From the NCBI GenBank assembly GCA_015207155.1, contig JADEXK010000001.1, forward strand, positions 140,141 through 204,140: a DNA stretch of 64,000 nucleotides. Reading direction: 5' to 3'. The translations under genes were made by a program, and so were the position numbers. This document shows, piece by piece, positions 9,973 through 19,470 of the stretch (positions are counted from its first letter, which is position 1; every line of letters starts with the position of its first letter). Under the pieces are notes generated by a model. The model had not been told where the DNA came from. It saw only the letters and a program-made list of their open reading frames with translations, and did no database searches. Source of the DNA: Nostocales cyanobacterium LEGE 11386 (lineage in GTDB: Bacteria; Cyanobacteriota; Cyanobacteriia; Cyanobacteriales; Nostocaceae).

Positions 9973-10261
9973 GAGTTTTCATTTTATCTGAAGATACAAA
10001 GGATGCACTTCGACGGCCAATTTTTGCTGATTGAGATGTTTGTCAAAAAGCCTTTTAAAGACTGTCGTCCCGGATACGCATCTAAAGAGGGATATTACTG
10101 AAATTATTTTATGGTAAAGGATAACATTGGTTGGCAGAAAATATCATACATATCAACCAAGATCCAACACCTTAAATTAAAGTTCCAAAAACTGAGGATT
10201 GGGAGTAGGGAGTGGGAAAAAATATTTTCATGTTTTCTAGTGAACAGGAGATGGAGTACTC

Positions 10262-11038
10262 ATGCCAGATTTGATCAAGCTAGATTTGGTTGATTTAGCT
10301 ATGGCCGTAGGATTGATGGCGATCGCCATTGGTTTATCTGCCTGGGAAAAATTAGGACTAGAGTGGAACTTAGCGATTGCTACTGGCAGAACCATCCTCC
10401 AACTACTCGTATTAGGATACGTTTTAGACTTCATCTTTGCTTTAGACAATGTTTGGGCAGTTTTGGCGATTTTAGCAGTAATTTTGACGATTACGGCGAT
10501 TGTGTCCCGAAATCGCATCAGTCCCAAAATTCCCCAAGTTTTGCCTTTGGTATGGGGTGCAATTTTAGTTAGTACTGCTTTGACAGTGCTTTACACGATT
10601 TTCTTGATTATTCAACCAGATAGATGGTACGAACCGCGTTATGTAATTCCGTTAGCAGGAATAATTTTAGGTAATGCGATGAACGCCGCCGCGATCGCGG
10701 GAGAACGTCTTGTTAGCACCATGAACACCCAAACTTTAGAAATTGAAACTCATTTGAGTTTAGGTGCAACTCCCCAGCAAGCAGTCAGCCAATACCGCAA
10801 AGAAGCCATTAGAGCCGCATTTTTGCCGACTCTCAATCAAATGATGCTAGTAGGTATGGTAGCCATCCCTGGAATTACCACCGGACAGTTACTCGCAGGA
10901 ATCAGACCTTTAGATGCTGTCTCCTACGAAATTTTAATTATTTTCATGGTGGCGATCGCCAATTTGTTGACAACGATTTTAGTGACTAAAGGTTTATATC
11001 GTCAGTTTTTCAATTCCGCCGACCAATTGGTAAGGTGA
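10262..11038 (+). CDS. fetB: ABC transporter permease, FetB (YbbM/UPF0014) family
   Basis: A 258-residue membrane protein with about six or seven spans. The family blocks are present: the TGRTILQLLVLGYVLDFIF segment near residues 40-58, the central PLAGIILGNAMNAAAIAGERL (about 134-154) and LSLGATPQQAVSQYRKEAIRAAFLPTLNQM (about 163-192), the cytoplasmic coupling region. In E. coli, FetAB exports iron and gives peroxide resistance. The ATPase partner FetA is not in the adjacent sequence, so it would have to come from elsewhere in the genome. ATG at 10262, following a repeat-rich spacer. The transported metal is inferred from the family only. Confidence 0.85.
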   Translation: MPDLIKLDLVDLAMAVGLMAIAIGLSAWEKLGLEWNLAIATGRTILQLLVLGYVLDFIFALDNVWAVLAILAVILTITAIVSRNRISPKIPQVLPLVWGAILVSTALTVLYTIFLIIQPDRWYEPRYVIPLAGIILGNAMNAAAIAGERLVSTMNTQTLEIETHLSLGATPQQAVSQYRKEAIRAAFLPTLNQMMLVGMVAIPGITTGQLLAGIRPLDAVSYEILIIFMVAIANLLTTILVTKGLYRQFFNSADQLVR

Positions 11039-11134
11039 AAAATAGGGAATAGGGAGTAGGGGGTAAACTTCCCAATCCCCAATGCCCAATCCTCAATGCC
11101 CTAAAATGAAAATTGACGTTCTCCAGTAGCCACA

Positions 11135-12976
11135 GTGTCAGAATCTCTGCCATTACGCGATAGCTATCTCGCTTTAATTGATGAAATTGTCCAAGCCACG
11201 CTCCAGGGCAAAATTAGCTCTGTAGAAATGGTGTATCAATTATTGCAGAAAAATATAACTTCGGGGACAGGAGAAGTCTTTGAATTAGCTTTGAGCGATC
11301 GCCTCAGCACCATTCAAGCTCAAGTGGATAGTCAAACAGATGAACTGAAGAAAGCTAAGGCTAATCGGAGTTTAAGAGCAATCAAGACTATTCAAAGTCA
11401 ATGGCAGCGTTACGGAGAGCAAAATAAAGCTACAGAAGCGATCGCCTCGGCAGTTAAAGAAATTACTACAGCTGCTACTGATGAGCGTCTAGCTATATTT
11501 TTACGCATTATTGACCCGAATCAGAAGCACCCACCGAATGTACAGCAACTACAGCAATTATCCAAAGCTTTACAACAGTTTGCTCAAGTAAATACTGATT
11601 TACCAGAAATATCACAGGGAATTACCAGTGGTTTAACTACTTGGCAACGGCTGCAAGACCATTTGGTAAGTTGGATGTATGAGCGAAATCAGCAATTAGG
11701 ATTTGGTGGCGTACCTGGAGAAAGTGGCCCTTGGGCAACTTGGGCCAAGCAGGTTAATAGTGATATCGCCCAAGCGTTGTTTCGGACTTTAGCCATGGAA
11801 CAATCTGCCATTGAATTTGCCGAACGCCAAAGTAATATTACGCTGAGTGATTGGGTAGAAATTGCCTTAATTTTGCAGTACTTGCAACGAGGTTTAGTTA
11901 ACTGGTTCGACCAACAAGCCTATAACATTCAAGCAGGGTCAAAGTTGTCAATTTCTACTTTTTTGACCTTTGCAGTGATTTGGAGTCAGTTAGCAAATGG
12001 TTTTCGTAGCAGGGCAGTATACAGTAATGCCTGTTCTCAAATCATGCTGCAAATTTTACGCAATTTTTCCCAGCGTTCATATTTTCCCCTCTACGGTGGA
12101 ATTTTCGCTTCGTTTTCGGGCAGTTCTTTACGGGATGCTTTAGATTATCTGGATGAACCACTGCGACAAGTTGAAGGAACCCAAGAAAAAGCCAGAATAT
12201 TGACGCTTTTAGGCTATTCGCAACGGGCATTAGGGCAATACCAACGCTCAATTCAGTTTCATCAGCAAGCACTGGAAATAGCCAGAAATGCAGGCGATCG
12301 CCCCTGTGAAATTGCTAATCTCAACCACCTCAGCCGTACTTATGTGCAAGAGCAGAATTATGCTGAGGCCATTAATTATAGTCAACGGGCATTAATGCTG
12401 AGTCGGCAAGCAGGGAACCGGACAGGAGAAGCCAACGCCCTGGTAAATTTAGGTTACAGCGAAGTGATGCAAGCGCAACAACTGAAACAAATAGAAACAG
12501 AAGTCTACGAAACGGCAATTAACTATTTAGAACAAGGTTTAAAGTTATCAGAACAGTTAGGAGATATTCAAAGTAAAGCCTTATGTTACAGTAGTTTAGG
12601 CATTGCCTATCTAGTTATAAATCAGCCACAAGAGGCAATTCCATATTTAGAAAATGGTTTTAAAACAGCCCAAGTTTCCGGTGATTTATATCTCCAAGGA
12701 CGCAACTTAGCTTACTTAGCTGAAGCTTATTACAATTTACAAAATTCAGAAAAAGCTATTTACACTGGCAGTTTAGGAATGTACCTTTTGGAGCAAATTG
12801 CCTCTAGTGAATGGCGACAACCAGCAGGATTACTCACAATATTACAAGGTCAAATAGGGGCAGAAGCTTTCCAAAGTTTATTACAGCAACAGCGCTCTAA
12901 AATGATTGCAATTATCGGTGTAGATGGATATGATTATATTCCTCAATTGTTAGCAACATACAAAGAAAGTATGTAA
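11135..12976 (+). CDS. Tetratricopeptide-repeat protein with a cyanobacterial N-terminal domain
   Basis: A 613-residue soluble protein. Residues 1-330 form a helical region of unknown type (Gln-rich around 110-170). From about 350 to 560 there are at least five TPR units, visible from the spaced A/L-G-Y/W-A signature, for example LGQYQRSIQFHQQALEIAR, NYAEAINYSQRALMLSRQAG and NQPQEAIPYLENGFKTAQ. Such repeats act as protein-binding scaffolds, and the partner is unknown. There is no signal peptide. The start is GTG at 11135. It stands alone, with repeat-filled gaps on both sides. Confidence 0.85.
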   Translation: MSESLPLRDSYLALIDEIVQATLQGKISSVEMVYQLLQKNITSGTGEVFELALSDRLSTIQAQVDSQTDELKKAKANRSLRAIKTIQSQWQRYGEQNKATEAIASAVKEITTAATDERLAIFLRIIDPNQKHPPNVQQLQQLSKALQQFAQVNTDLPEISQGITSGLTTWQRLQDHLVSWMYERNQQLGFGGVPGESGPWATWAKQVNSDIAQALFRTLAMEQSAIEFAERQSNITLSDWVEIALILQYLQRGLVNWFDQQAYNIQAGSKLSISTFLTFAVIWSQLANGFRSRAVYSNACSQIMLQILRNFSQRSYFPLYGGIFASFSGSSLRDALDYLDEPLRQVEGTQEKARILTLLGYSQRALGQYQRSIQFHQQALEIARNAGDRPCEIANLNHLSRTYVQEQNYAEAINYSQRALMLSRQAGNRTGEANALVNLGYSEVMQAQQLKQIETEVYETAINYLEQGLKLSEQLGDIQSKALCYSSLGIAYLVINQPQEAIPYLENGFKTAQVSGDLYLQGRNLAYLAEAYYNLQNSEKAIYTGSLGMYLLEQIASSEWRQPAGLLTILQGQIGAEAFQSLLQQQRSKMIAIIGVDGYDYIPQLLATYKESM

Positions 12977-13227
12977 TTGATTAAAGAAGGAAAAAGTTTG
13001 GAGTCAGAAGGAAGAAGGAAAATTAGTGGTGGTCACTGAGCAGTTCGACAGGAGTTCGGCGAAGGCTCACTCGAGCCGCTCACTGTATCACCTGTCGAAG
13101 TGGGGATTGAAACCCACGACTAATTGCAGACCGCCAAATCATAGATGTGGTAGGGGATTTAAACCTATTTTGCAAGAAGAAAGAAGACTTCTTTCTTCTT
13201 CCCTCTTCCCTCTTCCCTCTTCCTTAT
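12977..13227. repeat. Repeat-rich gap between convergent genes
   Basis: The spacer holds a TTCGACAGGAG / CCTGTCGAAGTGG dispersed inverted-repeat unit (about 13040-13105) of the kind seen again at about 56770 and 54255, and a run of tandem CTTCCCT units (about 13196-13222). I see no gene. Confidence 0.55.
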
Positions 13228-13923
13228 TTAAGTAACTGTCATCAGTGAAAGTTGACCATCTTCCATATTAATAATGCGATCGGCAATATCTAAAATCCGA
13301 TTGTCGTGAGTTACCAACATGATAGTGCATCCTTGTTCTTTTGCTAGACGCTGCATTAGGTCTACAACATCTCGACCTGTCTTTTTATCTAATGCCGCAG
13401 TTGGCTCATCTGCTAAAACTAATTTAGGGTGACTCACTAAAGCACGAGCGATCGCTACACGTTGTTTTTGTCCTCCTGAAAGGCTGTCAGGATAGTAGTC
13501 AACGCGCTCCCCCAATCCCACTTCCTGAAGCATTGCTTCAGATTTAGTGCGTGCTTCTTGACTGCTAATATCTTCATGCAGCTCAATTGACATTTGCACA
13601 TTTTGTCTAGCACTCATAAATGGTAATAAATTATGAGCTTGGAAAATATAACCGATGTGGCGACGAGTTTGCACCATTTTTTCTTCATTTGCGCCATGCA
13701 TTTCTTCGCCTAAAATTTTAATACTTCCCTCTTGAACGGAACGCAAAGCCCCAATTAATGATAATAAAGTAGTTTTTCCAGAGCCAGAAGGACCAGTCAT
13801 TATGACAATTTCTCCCGGATATATTTCCAGGTTAATATCAAATAAGACCTGTTTTTTTAAAGAACTATTGCCATAATAATGGTTGAGATTACTAATAGCT
13901 ATTACAGGTTGCGTAATATACAT
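13228..13923 (-). CDS. devA: DevA-family ABC exporter ATP-binding subunit
   Basis: The 231-residue nucleotide-binding subunit of a DevBCA-type exporter (MacB/LolD-like ATPase). Walker A is GPSGSGKTT (residues 44-52), the signature LSGGQKQRVAIARAL is complete and Walker B is LVLADEPTAALD, so it should hydrolyse ATP. I start at the ATG at 13923; a TTG four codons earlier also exists. It is the last gene of the devB-devC-devA order, separated from devC by 156 bases that contain a dispersed repeat. In Anabaena the original DevBCA exports heterocyst glycolipid through TolC. This copy more probably serves the PKS locus just upstream. It is one of several paralogues usual in these genomes, so the symbol is a family name. 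Confidence 0.88.
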   Translation of the reverse strand: MYITQPVIAISNLNHYYGNSSLKKQVLFDINLEIYPGEIVIMTGPSGSGKTTLLSLIGALRSVQEGSIKILGEEMHGANEEKMVQTRRHIGYIFQAHNLLPFMSARQNVQMSIELHEDISSQEARTKSEAMLQEVGLGERVDYYPDSLSGGQKQRVAIARALVSHPKLVLADEPTAALDKKTGRDVVDLMQRLAKEQGCTIMLVTHDNRILDIADRIINMEDGQLSLMTVT

Positions 13924-13986
13924 AGCCGTAGTCAAATAGGTTAGGACAGTATTGATTGTTGAAATCCTTGAAGCAAATAGGTTTAC

Positions 13987-14041
13987 ACGGGCTTTACGCC
14001 CTGCTACGCTCTAAGCGCAGCTATGCCCGCAGGGCTTTACA
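13987..14041. repeat. Dispersed GCGCAG...CCCGCAGGGC repeat, copy in the devC-devA gap
   Basis: It contains the core TAAGCGCAGCTATGCCCGC and then AGGGCTTTACAG, found also at 19368-19450, 26942-27028, 53824-53911 and 54282-54320. The unit folds locally (GCCC TGC GGGC). Three of the five copies sit in gaps of the same PKS/exporter locus. Confidence 0.8.
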
Positions 14042-14079
14042 GTACTCAGTATTCAGCACTCAGCACTTTAATATAGTCC

Positions 14080-15255
14080 TTAAAAAATATCAGCCGGATC
14101 TGCGGATTTTAGTTTACCCACCGCAGTAGCACCAGAAATAAAACACATAATGATAGTTGATGCTAGGACAAATGTTGCTCTGGGGAAATTCATCACAATT
14201 GGTAGCAAGGTAGCTTGTTTAGCAAATTCATATTGAATTACAGAAATCAGTAAACCTGGTATATAACCTAAAATGGCAATAAACAAGGCTTGTTGCAGCA
14301 CCATAGACAACAGATAATTATGACGATATCCCATTGCTTTGAGAGTGGCATATTCTGCTAAATGTTCCGAAACATTGCTATAAAGAATTTGATAAACAAC
14401 CACCACGCCGACAATAATTCCTAGAGCTACTCCTAAGTTAAAAATAAAGCCAATTGCTGTACTACTTTGCCAATAATTTTTTTCAAAAGCTATTAATTCG
14501 GATTTTGAGAGAACTTTCACATCTTTGGGTAAGTAGTCTTTCAGTTTCTTGACAAAAGCATCAGCATCATTTCCAGGTTTTAATTTAATCAAGCCAATAT
14601 TAATCAAGCCTTGCTGCCGACCACTGAAAATTCTGAGAAAGTTAAGATGGCTAGTAAGTAAATTACCATCAGATCCGAACGAGGTTCCCAGCTCGAATAA
14701 TCCCGCTACTTGAACTTTGCGATTTATACCGCGATCGCTAATTTCTGCTGTGACGTTGCGCTGTTTTTCAAAGTCTGCCACAATAGGGCCAAATTCAGAG
14801 CGAGAACTACGATCAAATAAAACCATATCAGGTAATTTCAGGAAATTAATATTATCCTCAACTCCTGGAAAATTAAATATTGACTCTCTATCTTGAAATT
14901 CAAAACCAATCACAAAAATATTGCGCCAATAATCTCTAGTTTCGGGGTTTTTCCACTGCCCAAAACCCAAATAAATAGGATTGACAAAATCTACTTCCTC
15001 AAATGCCAAAGCTTGAGTTAAGCGTCTTTCGGGAAAGCTCTCCATCGCAATTAAGGATGTAGAACGCGGACTAATTAAAAAACAATCACCTTGTAAACCT
15101 TCATGGAGACGAACCGCACTATCAAACAAAGCATCACGAATGCCAAGCTGCATAAAAACAATGACAACTGCAAAGATAACTCCGGAAAGTGCAACAATTA
15201 ATCGAGTTCTTTGATGGCTAAGTTGTAACCAGGCTGTAGGTAATTTACTGAACAT
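14080..15255 (-). CDS. devC: DevC-family ABC exporter permease
   Basis: A 391-residue membrane permease of the FtsX/MacB type found in DevBCA exporters. The first span is near residues 17-37 (RLIVALSGVIFAVVIVFMQLG). A large periplasmic domain follows (about 40-265), then three C-terminal spans at about 270-295, 315-340 and 355-380, as in the family. The N-terminal PTAWLQLSHQRTRLIVAL is the DevC signature. ATG at 15255, nine bases downstream of the devB stop, so the two are surely co-transcribed. With DevB and an outer-membrane TolC-like channel it would form a trans-envelope pump for lipids or glycolipids. Confidence 0.9.
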   Translation of the reverse strand: MFSKLPTAWLQLSHQRTRLIVALSGVIFAVVIVFMQLGIRDALFDSAVRLHEGLQGDCFLISPRSTSLIAMESFPERRLTQALAFEEVDFVNPIYLGFGQWKNPETRDYWRNIFVIGFEFQDRESIFNFPGVEDNINFLKLPDMVLFDRSSRSEFGPIVADFEKQRNVTAEISDRGINRKVQVAGLFELGTSFGSDGNLLTSHLNFLRIFSGRQQGLINIGLIKLKPGNDADAFVKKLKDYLPKDVKVLSKSELIAFEKNYWQSSTAIGFIFNLGVALGIIVGVVVVYQILYSNVSEHLAEYATLKAMGYRHNYLLSMVLQQALFIAILGYIPGLLISVIQYEFAKQATLLPIVMNFPRATFVLASTIIMCFISGATAVGKLKSADPADIF

Positions 15256-15264
15256 AATTTTTGG

Positions 15265-16584
15265 TTAATTGCTAATGCTTTGTCTGGTTTCTGATGTATT
15301 AATCACCACTTTGACCTGTAAATTAGTTAAGCCTGCAACTCGCTGACTAGCTTCTGGATCGAGCTTAATTTTTACTTCGACTACTCTGGCATCTGCATCA
15401 GCAACGGGGTCAGTACCTAGCGCATCTTTTTTGCCAATTTGTAAACCAATTTCATCTACTGTTCCTTGTAAATCGCCTATTACTCTATCACCCCTAATTG
15501 TGGCTGTTTGACCTATACTGACTCTAGTAATATCGGTTTCATAAACTTCTGCCGTTACATACATTTGGTCAGTGTTTCCTAAGTCAACAATTCCCTCATT
15601 GCCAATTAGTTCACCTGGCCAGGTATGAACTTTCAGAACTTGACCATCTCTAGGCGATCGCACATAAGCTAAATCTAAATCTGCCCTAGCCCGTTGAGCT
15701 GCTGCTTGTGCAGCTTCAAATTCCATTTGAGCAATTTGTACATCCACAGGACGAACTTCTGCAACTGAGTCTAGGGTGGCTTGCGCTTCTTTAATCTGCT
15801 TTTGATTTGTGGCTACTGTGCGATTTAGGTTAGCTTTTGCTTCTTGAATATCTTCTTGATAAGAATTCACAATGCGGCTGAGATTTGCTTGGGCTTCCTT
15901 GAGCCGTTCTTGATTGGTGTCCCGTTGCAGGCAAAAACTATCACGTTGTTGAGCTGCTACCGCCCCATCTTTATATAAATTCTCATAGCGCTCACAATCA
16001 GTTTGGGAATTTCGCAACTCAGCTTTGATTCGCCCAATCGTCGCTTCTTGGGCGCTCTTTTCCCCTTGCAACTTAGCCTGTAAGCTAGCGATAGCGGCTC
16101 TTTGGGTGGCGATTTGTCCTTCTAACTCAGCCTTTGTGCCTTGAAACCTGGCATCTTGAGCTGTGATGTCACCTCTTTTCGCACCAGCTTTGACTTGCAG
16201 TAGACGAGCTTGGGCAACTTTGATTTGTGTTTGCGCCTGTTGCAGAGATGCTTCCAAGCGATCGCGGCTGTCTAGAATGGCGATGACTTGGCCAGACTCA
16301 ACTTTATCTCCCCTTTTCACTAGCAGTTGCTTCACTCTTGCTCCTTCCTGGAAAGCTGGTGCAGATATGGCAATTACTTCGTCTTTAGGTTCCAAAAACC
16401 CCGTAGCAGCAACAGCACCAATATCAATATTCGTAGTAGCTAGGGTAGTTGGTGGCGGACTGGAATTTGCTGACTGGAAACGTAATACAGAATAAGTAGT
16501 CACAGCACCTGTAATTAAAGCGCCTGTAACGAGGAGAATAGTTGTTACCAAGCTTGTAGATTTAAAAGTTAGTGGCGATTTCAT
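15265..16584 (-). CDS. devB: DevB-family membrane fusion protein (HlyD type)
   Basis: The periplasmic adaptor of the DevBCA exporter, about 439 residues from the ATG at 16584 (a TTG 17 codons earlier would add a poor leader). An N-terminal membrane anchor (STSLVTTILLVTGALITGA) is followed by a split lipoyl/barrel-sandwich half (IAISAPAFQEGARVKQLLVKRGDKV). A long Ala/Gln-rich coiled coil spans about 110-310 and contains repeated KEAQANLSRIV-like units. The second lipoyl half (LAYVRSPRDGQVLKV) and a beta-barrel C-terminus follow. First gene of devB-devC-devA. The upstream 160 bases contain no clear NtcA box (GTA-N8-TAC). Confidence 0.9.
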   Translation of the reverse strand: MKSPLTFKSTSLVTTILLVTGALITGAVTTYSVLRFQSANSSPPPTTLATTNIDIGAVAATGFLEPKDEVIAISAPAFQEGARVKQLLVKRGDKVESGQVIAILDSRDRLEASLQQAQTQIKVAQARLLQVKAGAKRGDITAQDARFQGTKAELEGQIATQRAAIASLQAKLQGEKSAQEATIGRIKAELRNSQTDCERYENLYKDGAVAAQQRDSFCLQRDTNQERLKEAQANLSRIVNSYQEDIQEAKANLNRTVATNQKQIKEAQATLDSVAEVRPVDVQIAQMEFEAAQAAAQRARADLDLAYVRSPRDGQVLKVHTWPGELIGNEGIVDLGNTDQMYVTAEVYETDITRVSIGQTATIRGDRVIGDLQGTVDEIGLQIGKKDALGTDPVADADARVVEVKIKLDPEASQRVAGLTNLQVKVVINTSETRQSISN

Positions 16585-16744
16585 TTGAGCATCCCATAAA
16601 AAACTAAAAAAGCTCGGATCATCAAGTTTTATCAACTATAGTGGAGGTTAGTATTTCATAAATCCATAACTGATAAAATAACCCATTAGTAGAGACTTTA
16701 GCTATTCACTAAAATTACGAACTTATGTAAATTTATTCTGAGCT

Positions 16745-17110
16745 TTACTGGAAATGCTTGGTAATTCGCAGTGCAGGTTTGCCATCTACTAAAGTTAGGT
16801 AAAGACATTTTTTATTCAGAGTATCAGAAATCCAGCAATATATGGGAATTCCTGGGGAATTTGCCGATTCATTCACTACTTGTGGTAAATCTCCAAAAGT
16901 CACAGTTTTCTTAGTTTTACCTAGATTCACGGCTGAAAGTGCTGCTGCTAGGATAAACATTGAACCGATGTCACCTAAACTTCTGGTTTCGAGTGAAATA
17001 GTTTGCCCTATCTTCAGGTCATTGAGTTCCAGTTCAGAAAGACTTAATCCCAAGAGATGCAGTCCTTTATGAATTTCATTCGTGGTTGGGGTCGATGTTA
17101 ACTCAGACAT
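16745..17110 (-). CDS. Unknown 121-residue protein in the PKS/exporter locus
   Basis: I do not recognise this protein. It is small, acidic in its first half (GLSLSELELNDLKIGQTISLET) and then has a hydrophobic stretch (SMFILAAALSAVNLG, about 51-65), too short and interrupted for a sure membrane span. The C-terminal half looks like beta strands (IPIYCWISDTLNKKCLYLTLVDGKPALRITKHF). There is no signal peptide. The ATG at 17110 gives a compact frame with normal codon use. It lies on the same strand between the second halogenase-like gene and devB, so it may belong to the locus as an accessory factor. It could equally be an unrelated gene; nothing in the sequence gives a function. Confidence 0.6.
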   Translation of the reverse strand: MSELTSTPTTNEIHKGLHLLGLSLSELELNDLKIGQTISLETRSLGDIGSMFILAAALSAVNLGKTKKTVTFGDLPQVVNESANSPGIPIYCWISDTLNKKCLYLTLVDGKPALRITKHFQ

Positions 17111-17413
17111 GGTTTTTAAATTTATTCCTCAATAATGAAAACATGTGGAGAAAGTGGAATTCTATGATGCACTTGATGTAAAAGTGCTGAGTGTTGAGTG
17201 CTGAGTGCTGAGTGCTGAGTAAGAAGAATGCCTGGTACTTTCGCGCTCAGTAAATACCTCACCCTTTGTGGGTAGTCTTTTAATTCAGCAACGCCAGATG
17301 CTCCACTACAGCGCTGCGCGCATCCTGCGACGGAGAGACCCCTACGTACCCGTCACTGGCTCCACCTTGCGGGAAGCCACAGCAGTGTCTACAGGACTCT
17401 TCATCGTGTTGAG
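17111..17413. repeat. Repeat-rich gap with heptamer tandem repeats
   Basis: At 17184-17220 there are about five imperfect tandem copies of the heptamer GTGCTGA/GAGTGCT, the short tandem repeats typical of Nostoc-group genomes. Further on (about 17290-17400) is a GC-richer dispersed block with CTGCGCGCATCCTGCGACGG. No gene is seen. Confidence 0.65.
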
Positions 17414-19264
17414 CTAGGACAGTACAGATAACTCTGGCAGCCTTGGTACAGCTTGCTCACTTGATTGTTGATCCGTGCATGGTGAGTCTATTTCTGGAGT
17501 CCAAGGCTGTAACTGAGCTTGGTATTGGTAGTTTTTGAATTCTTGACGCATCTTTTCCACTTGACTGTTAGCAGGCAAATTGCGAGTCTGGAAGCGGTAG
17601 ATTAATTCTCCGATGGCAGTATAGCTCGACAAAGCCAGTAAACGGAAGATATTGTAAAGCGATCGCGGTGCTAGCAACCCTGCTAAACCAAAGCCTTTCC
17701 ACTGAAACATGGTGTACCAAATTGCTACGTAGTAGTAAGCAGATTTGATACTAGCAAAGATATTGGTTCGTCCTGGTTCATACTTAGCGTTTTCCAGGTA
17801 GTCATCAAAGCGCTTAGATGTGTAGTATTCTCCGATTAATTGATCTGCTCTGTAACAATCCAAAATACCTAAATTAGTGCCTCGATCCAGTTGGTTGAAC
17901 TGTTTATGTACATCAGCCAAAACTCCATCGATATTGGCACTAAAAGCTTGGGTGAATTGGGGGACAAAGGTAATATCCAGGTGTCGTTTACCAATAAACA
18001 AAGGCAAAATAATCCCAAACCACCACATATACTCAAAGTAAATCCGCCAACTCATCACACTAGCATTGCCTAATTGCTTGGCATGATAGCGCATGACGCC
18101 ATTAGCACTACGTGCCATTGTTAGATTAAACTCGTTAAAAGCAAAGCGTTTCTGTTCCGCATTGGCTTCTCCTGCTAACTTGGCGCGAATGATTTCGGTA
18201 ATGCTTTCCGCAGCAAAAGAAATCATCGTTGCACCATAGGAATAGAAAGCATCGAAGATATAAGCTGCATCACCCAGCACATACCAGTTATCGGGAGAAA
18301 ATACCATTTTGCTGCTATGCGCTACTCTCGGCAAGTAATGGAAATCAATTTGTTCACCACTAGTGATCAGTTTATAGAGATGGGTATGATTTGCTTTCAA
18401 GAAAGCGAGGAATTTCTCGCGAGTATTAATCTGTTCACTAGGAATGACCTCATGATGGTGAATAACCCCAATCGACAGTTCTAAAGGATCTGTGCTGGTA
18501 GGAATCATCCATAACCAATGTCCATGACCAAACCAGTGATTGGTTGCATACCAGTGACTAGCAGTAGCACTGGTAGGATCATAACCATCATGGAACAGCG
18601 ATCGATCCATATTTCTCACCCGTAGCCATGCCGAGCCATTATTTACACCGTAGAGATTGTCAGACCCTTCACCGCCACCAACTTGATTAAAAATCAAATT
18701 GTTTGTTTTGTTGCCAATAATGAACCTGCGACCTGCGGCGTCAATTACGTGCTTGGCTTTTATTTCTATGACTTCACCGTTAACCTTGCTCTTAACCGTC
18801 TTAATTGCATCACCTGGTGTTAGGTCAACATCTAAAACGCGACCATTATAGAAAACCGCACCCATCTCCTTATTCATTTGCAACACATCGCGCTCAAACT
18901 TAGAGCGGTTCATATGAAAAGTAGTAATTGATGGTTGCCGATTATCCCAAATACTCAAGTAGTCATCAATAGTTTCGGTACGAGCAGGGTCTTTAGGCCA
19001 ATGAAAATTCAAACCAAACTTTGGTGTATGATTTTCGATCATGTACTCATAAAGACCCAATTCTTTAGTCACAAAAAGCGAAGATACTTCAACCAAAGAT
19101 TCGCCAACTTTCAAGTCTTTATCAGTCCGTTCTTCCGGTCGAGGGTCGATGAGGGCAACTTTGATATTGGGGATGTTGAGCATCAAATGCCTTGCCTGGC
19201 AAATACCAGCAAATCCTGCACCCATAATTACAACGTCATATTCATGAGACTGGCTAGTATACAT
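17414..19264 (-). CDS. Flavin-dependent halogenase-like protein (second of a tandem pair)
   Basis: A 616-residue FAD oxidoreductase of the tryptophan-halogenase type. The FAD-binding GAGFAG is at 15-20, the K52-VGES segment matches the GES loop found in the family, and the halogenase hallmark WxWxIP is present as WLWMIP at 250-255. The FAD GD motif follows as WYVLGDAAYIFDAFYSYG. True halogenases use FADH2, O2 and chloride to make HOCl, which oxidises an active-site Lys; whether this one halogenates or hydroxylates cannot be told. The C-terminal 200 residues contain hydrophobic patches (FGIILPLFIG; FRLLALSSYTAIGELIY) that suggest membrane or lipid contact. It is about two-thirds identical to the upstream neighbour, so the pair arose by duplication. 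Its place after the PKS genes suggests it acts on their product. Confidence 0.75.
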   Translation of the reverse strand: MYTSQSHEYDVVIMGAGFAGICQARHLMLNIPNIKVALIDPRPEERTDKDLKVGESLVEVSSLFVTKELGLYEYMIENHTPKFGLNFHWPKDPARTETIDDYLSIWDNRQPSITTFHMNRSKFERDVLQMNKEMGAVFYNGRVLDVDLTPGDAIKTVKSKVNGEVIEIKAKHVIDAAGRRFIIGNKTNNLIFNQVGGGEGSDNLYGVNNGSAWLRVRNMDRSLFHDGYDPTSATASHWYATNHWFGHGHWLWMIPTSTDPLELSIGVIHHHEVIPSEQINTREKFLAFLKANHTHLYKLITSGEQIDFHYLPRVAHSSKMVFSPDNWYVLGDAAYIFDAFYSYGATMISFAAESITEIIRAKLAGEANAEQKRFAFNEFNLTMARSANGVMRYHAKQLGNASVMSWRIYFEYMWWFGIILPLFIGKRHLDITFVPQFTQAFSANIDGVLADVHKQFNQLDRGTNLGILDCYRADQLIGEYYTSKRFDDYLENAKYEPGRTNIFASIKSAYYYVAIWYTMFQWKGFGLAGLLAPRSLYNIFRLLALSSYTAIGELIYRFQTRNLPANSQVEKMRQEFKNYQYQAQLQPWTPEIDSPCTDQQSSEQAVPRLPELSVLS

Positions 19265-19367
19265 TGATAATTCCTTTGTTAACTAACAAATGTGTGTGGA
19301 AATATGAGAACTAGAGAAATTTTTTCTAGATATCTGCGTGAGAAAAGCTAAGGTCTTTTAACTCAGC

Positions 19368-19450
19368 ACGGGCTATAAGCGCAGCTATGCCCGCAGGGCT
19401 TTACGCCCCGCTACCGCTATAAGCGCAGCTATGCCCGCAGGGCTTTACAG
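19368..19450. repeat. Dispersed GCGCAG...CCCGCAGGGC repeat, double copy between the halogenase-like genes
   Basis: Two tandem units of about 42 bases, each reading TAAGCGCAGCTATGCCCGC then AGGGCTTTA, with CGCCCCGCTACCGC between them. It is nearly identical to 53824-53911 and to the reverse complement of 26942-27028. It fills the gap between the two tandem flavoprotein genes. Confidence 0.85.
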
Positions 19451-19470
19451 CACTTTCATCTCAGCACTCT

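Noticed and set aside
13085..13125. A GGGGATTGAAAC-like string reminiscent of a CRISPR repeat end
   Set aside because: Only one copy is present, with no spaced repeats and no cas genes nearby, so it is part of a dispersed repeat gap.
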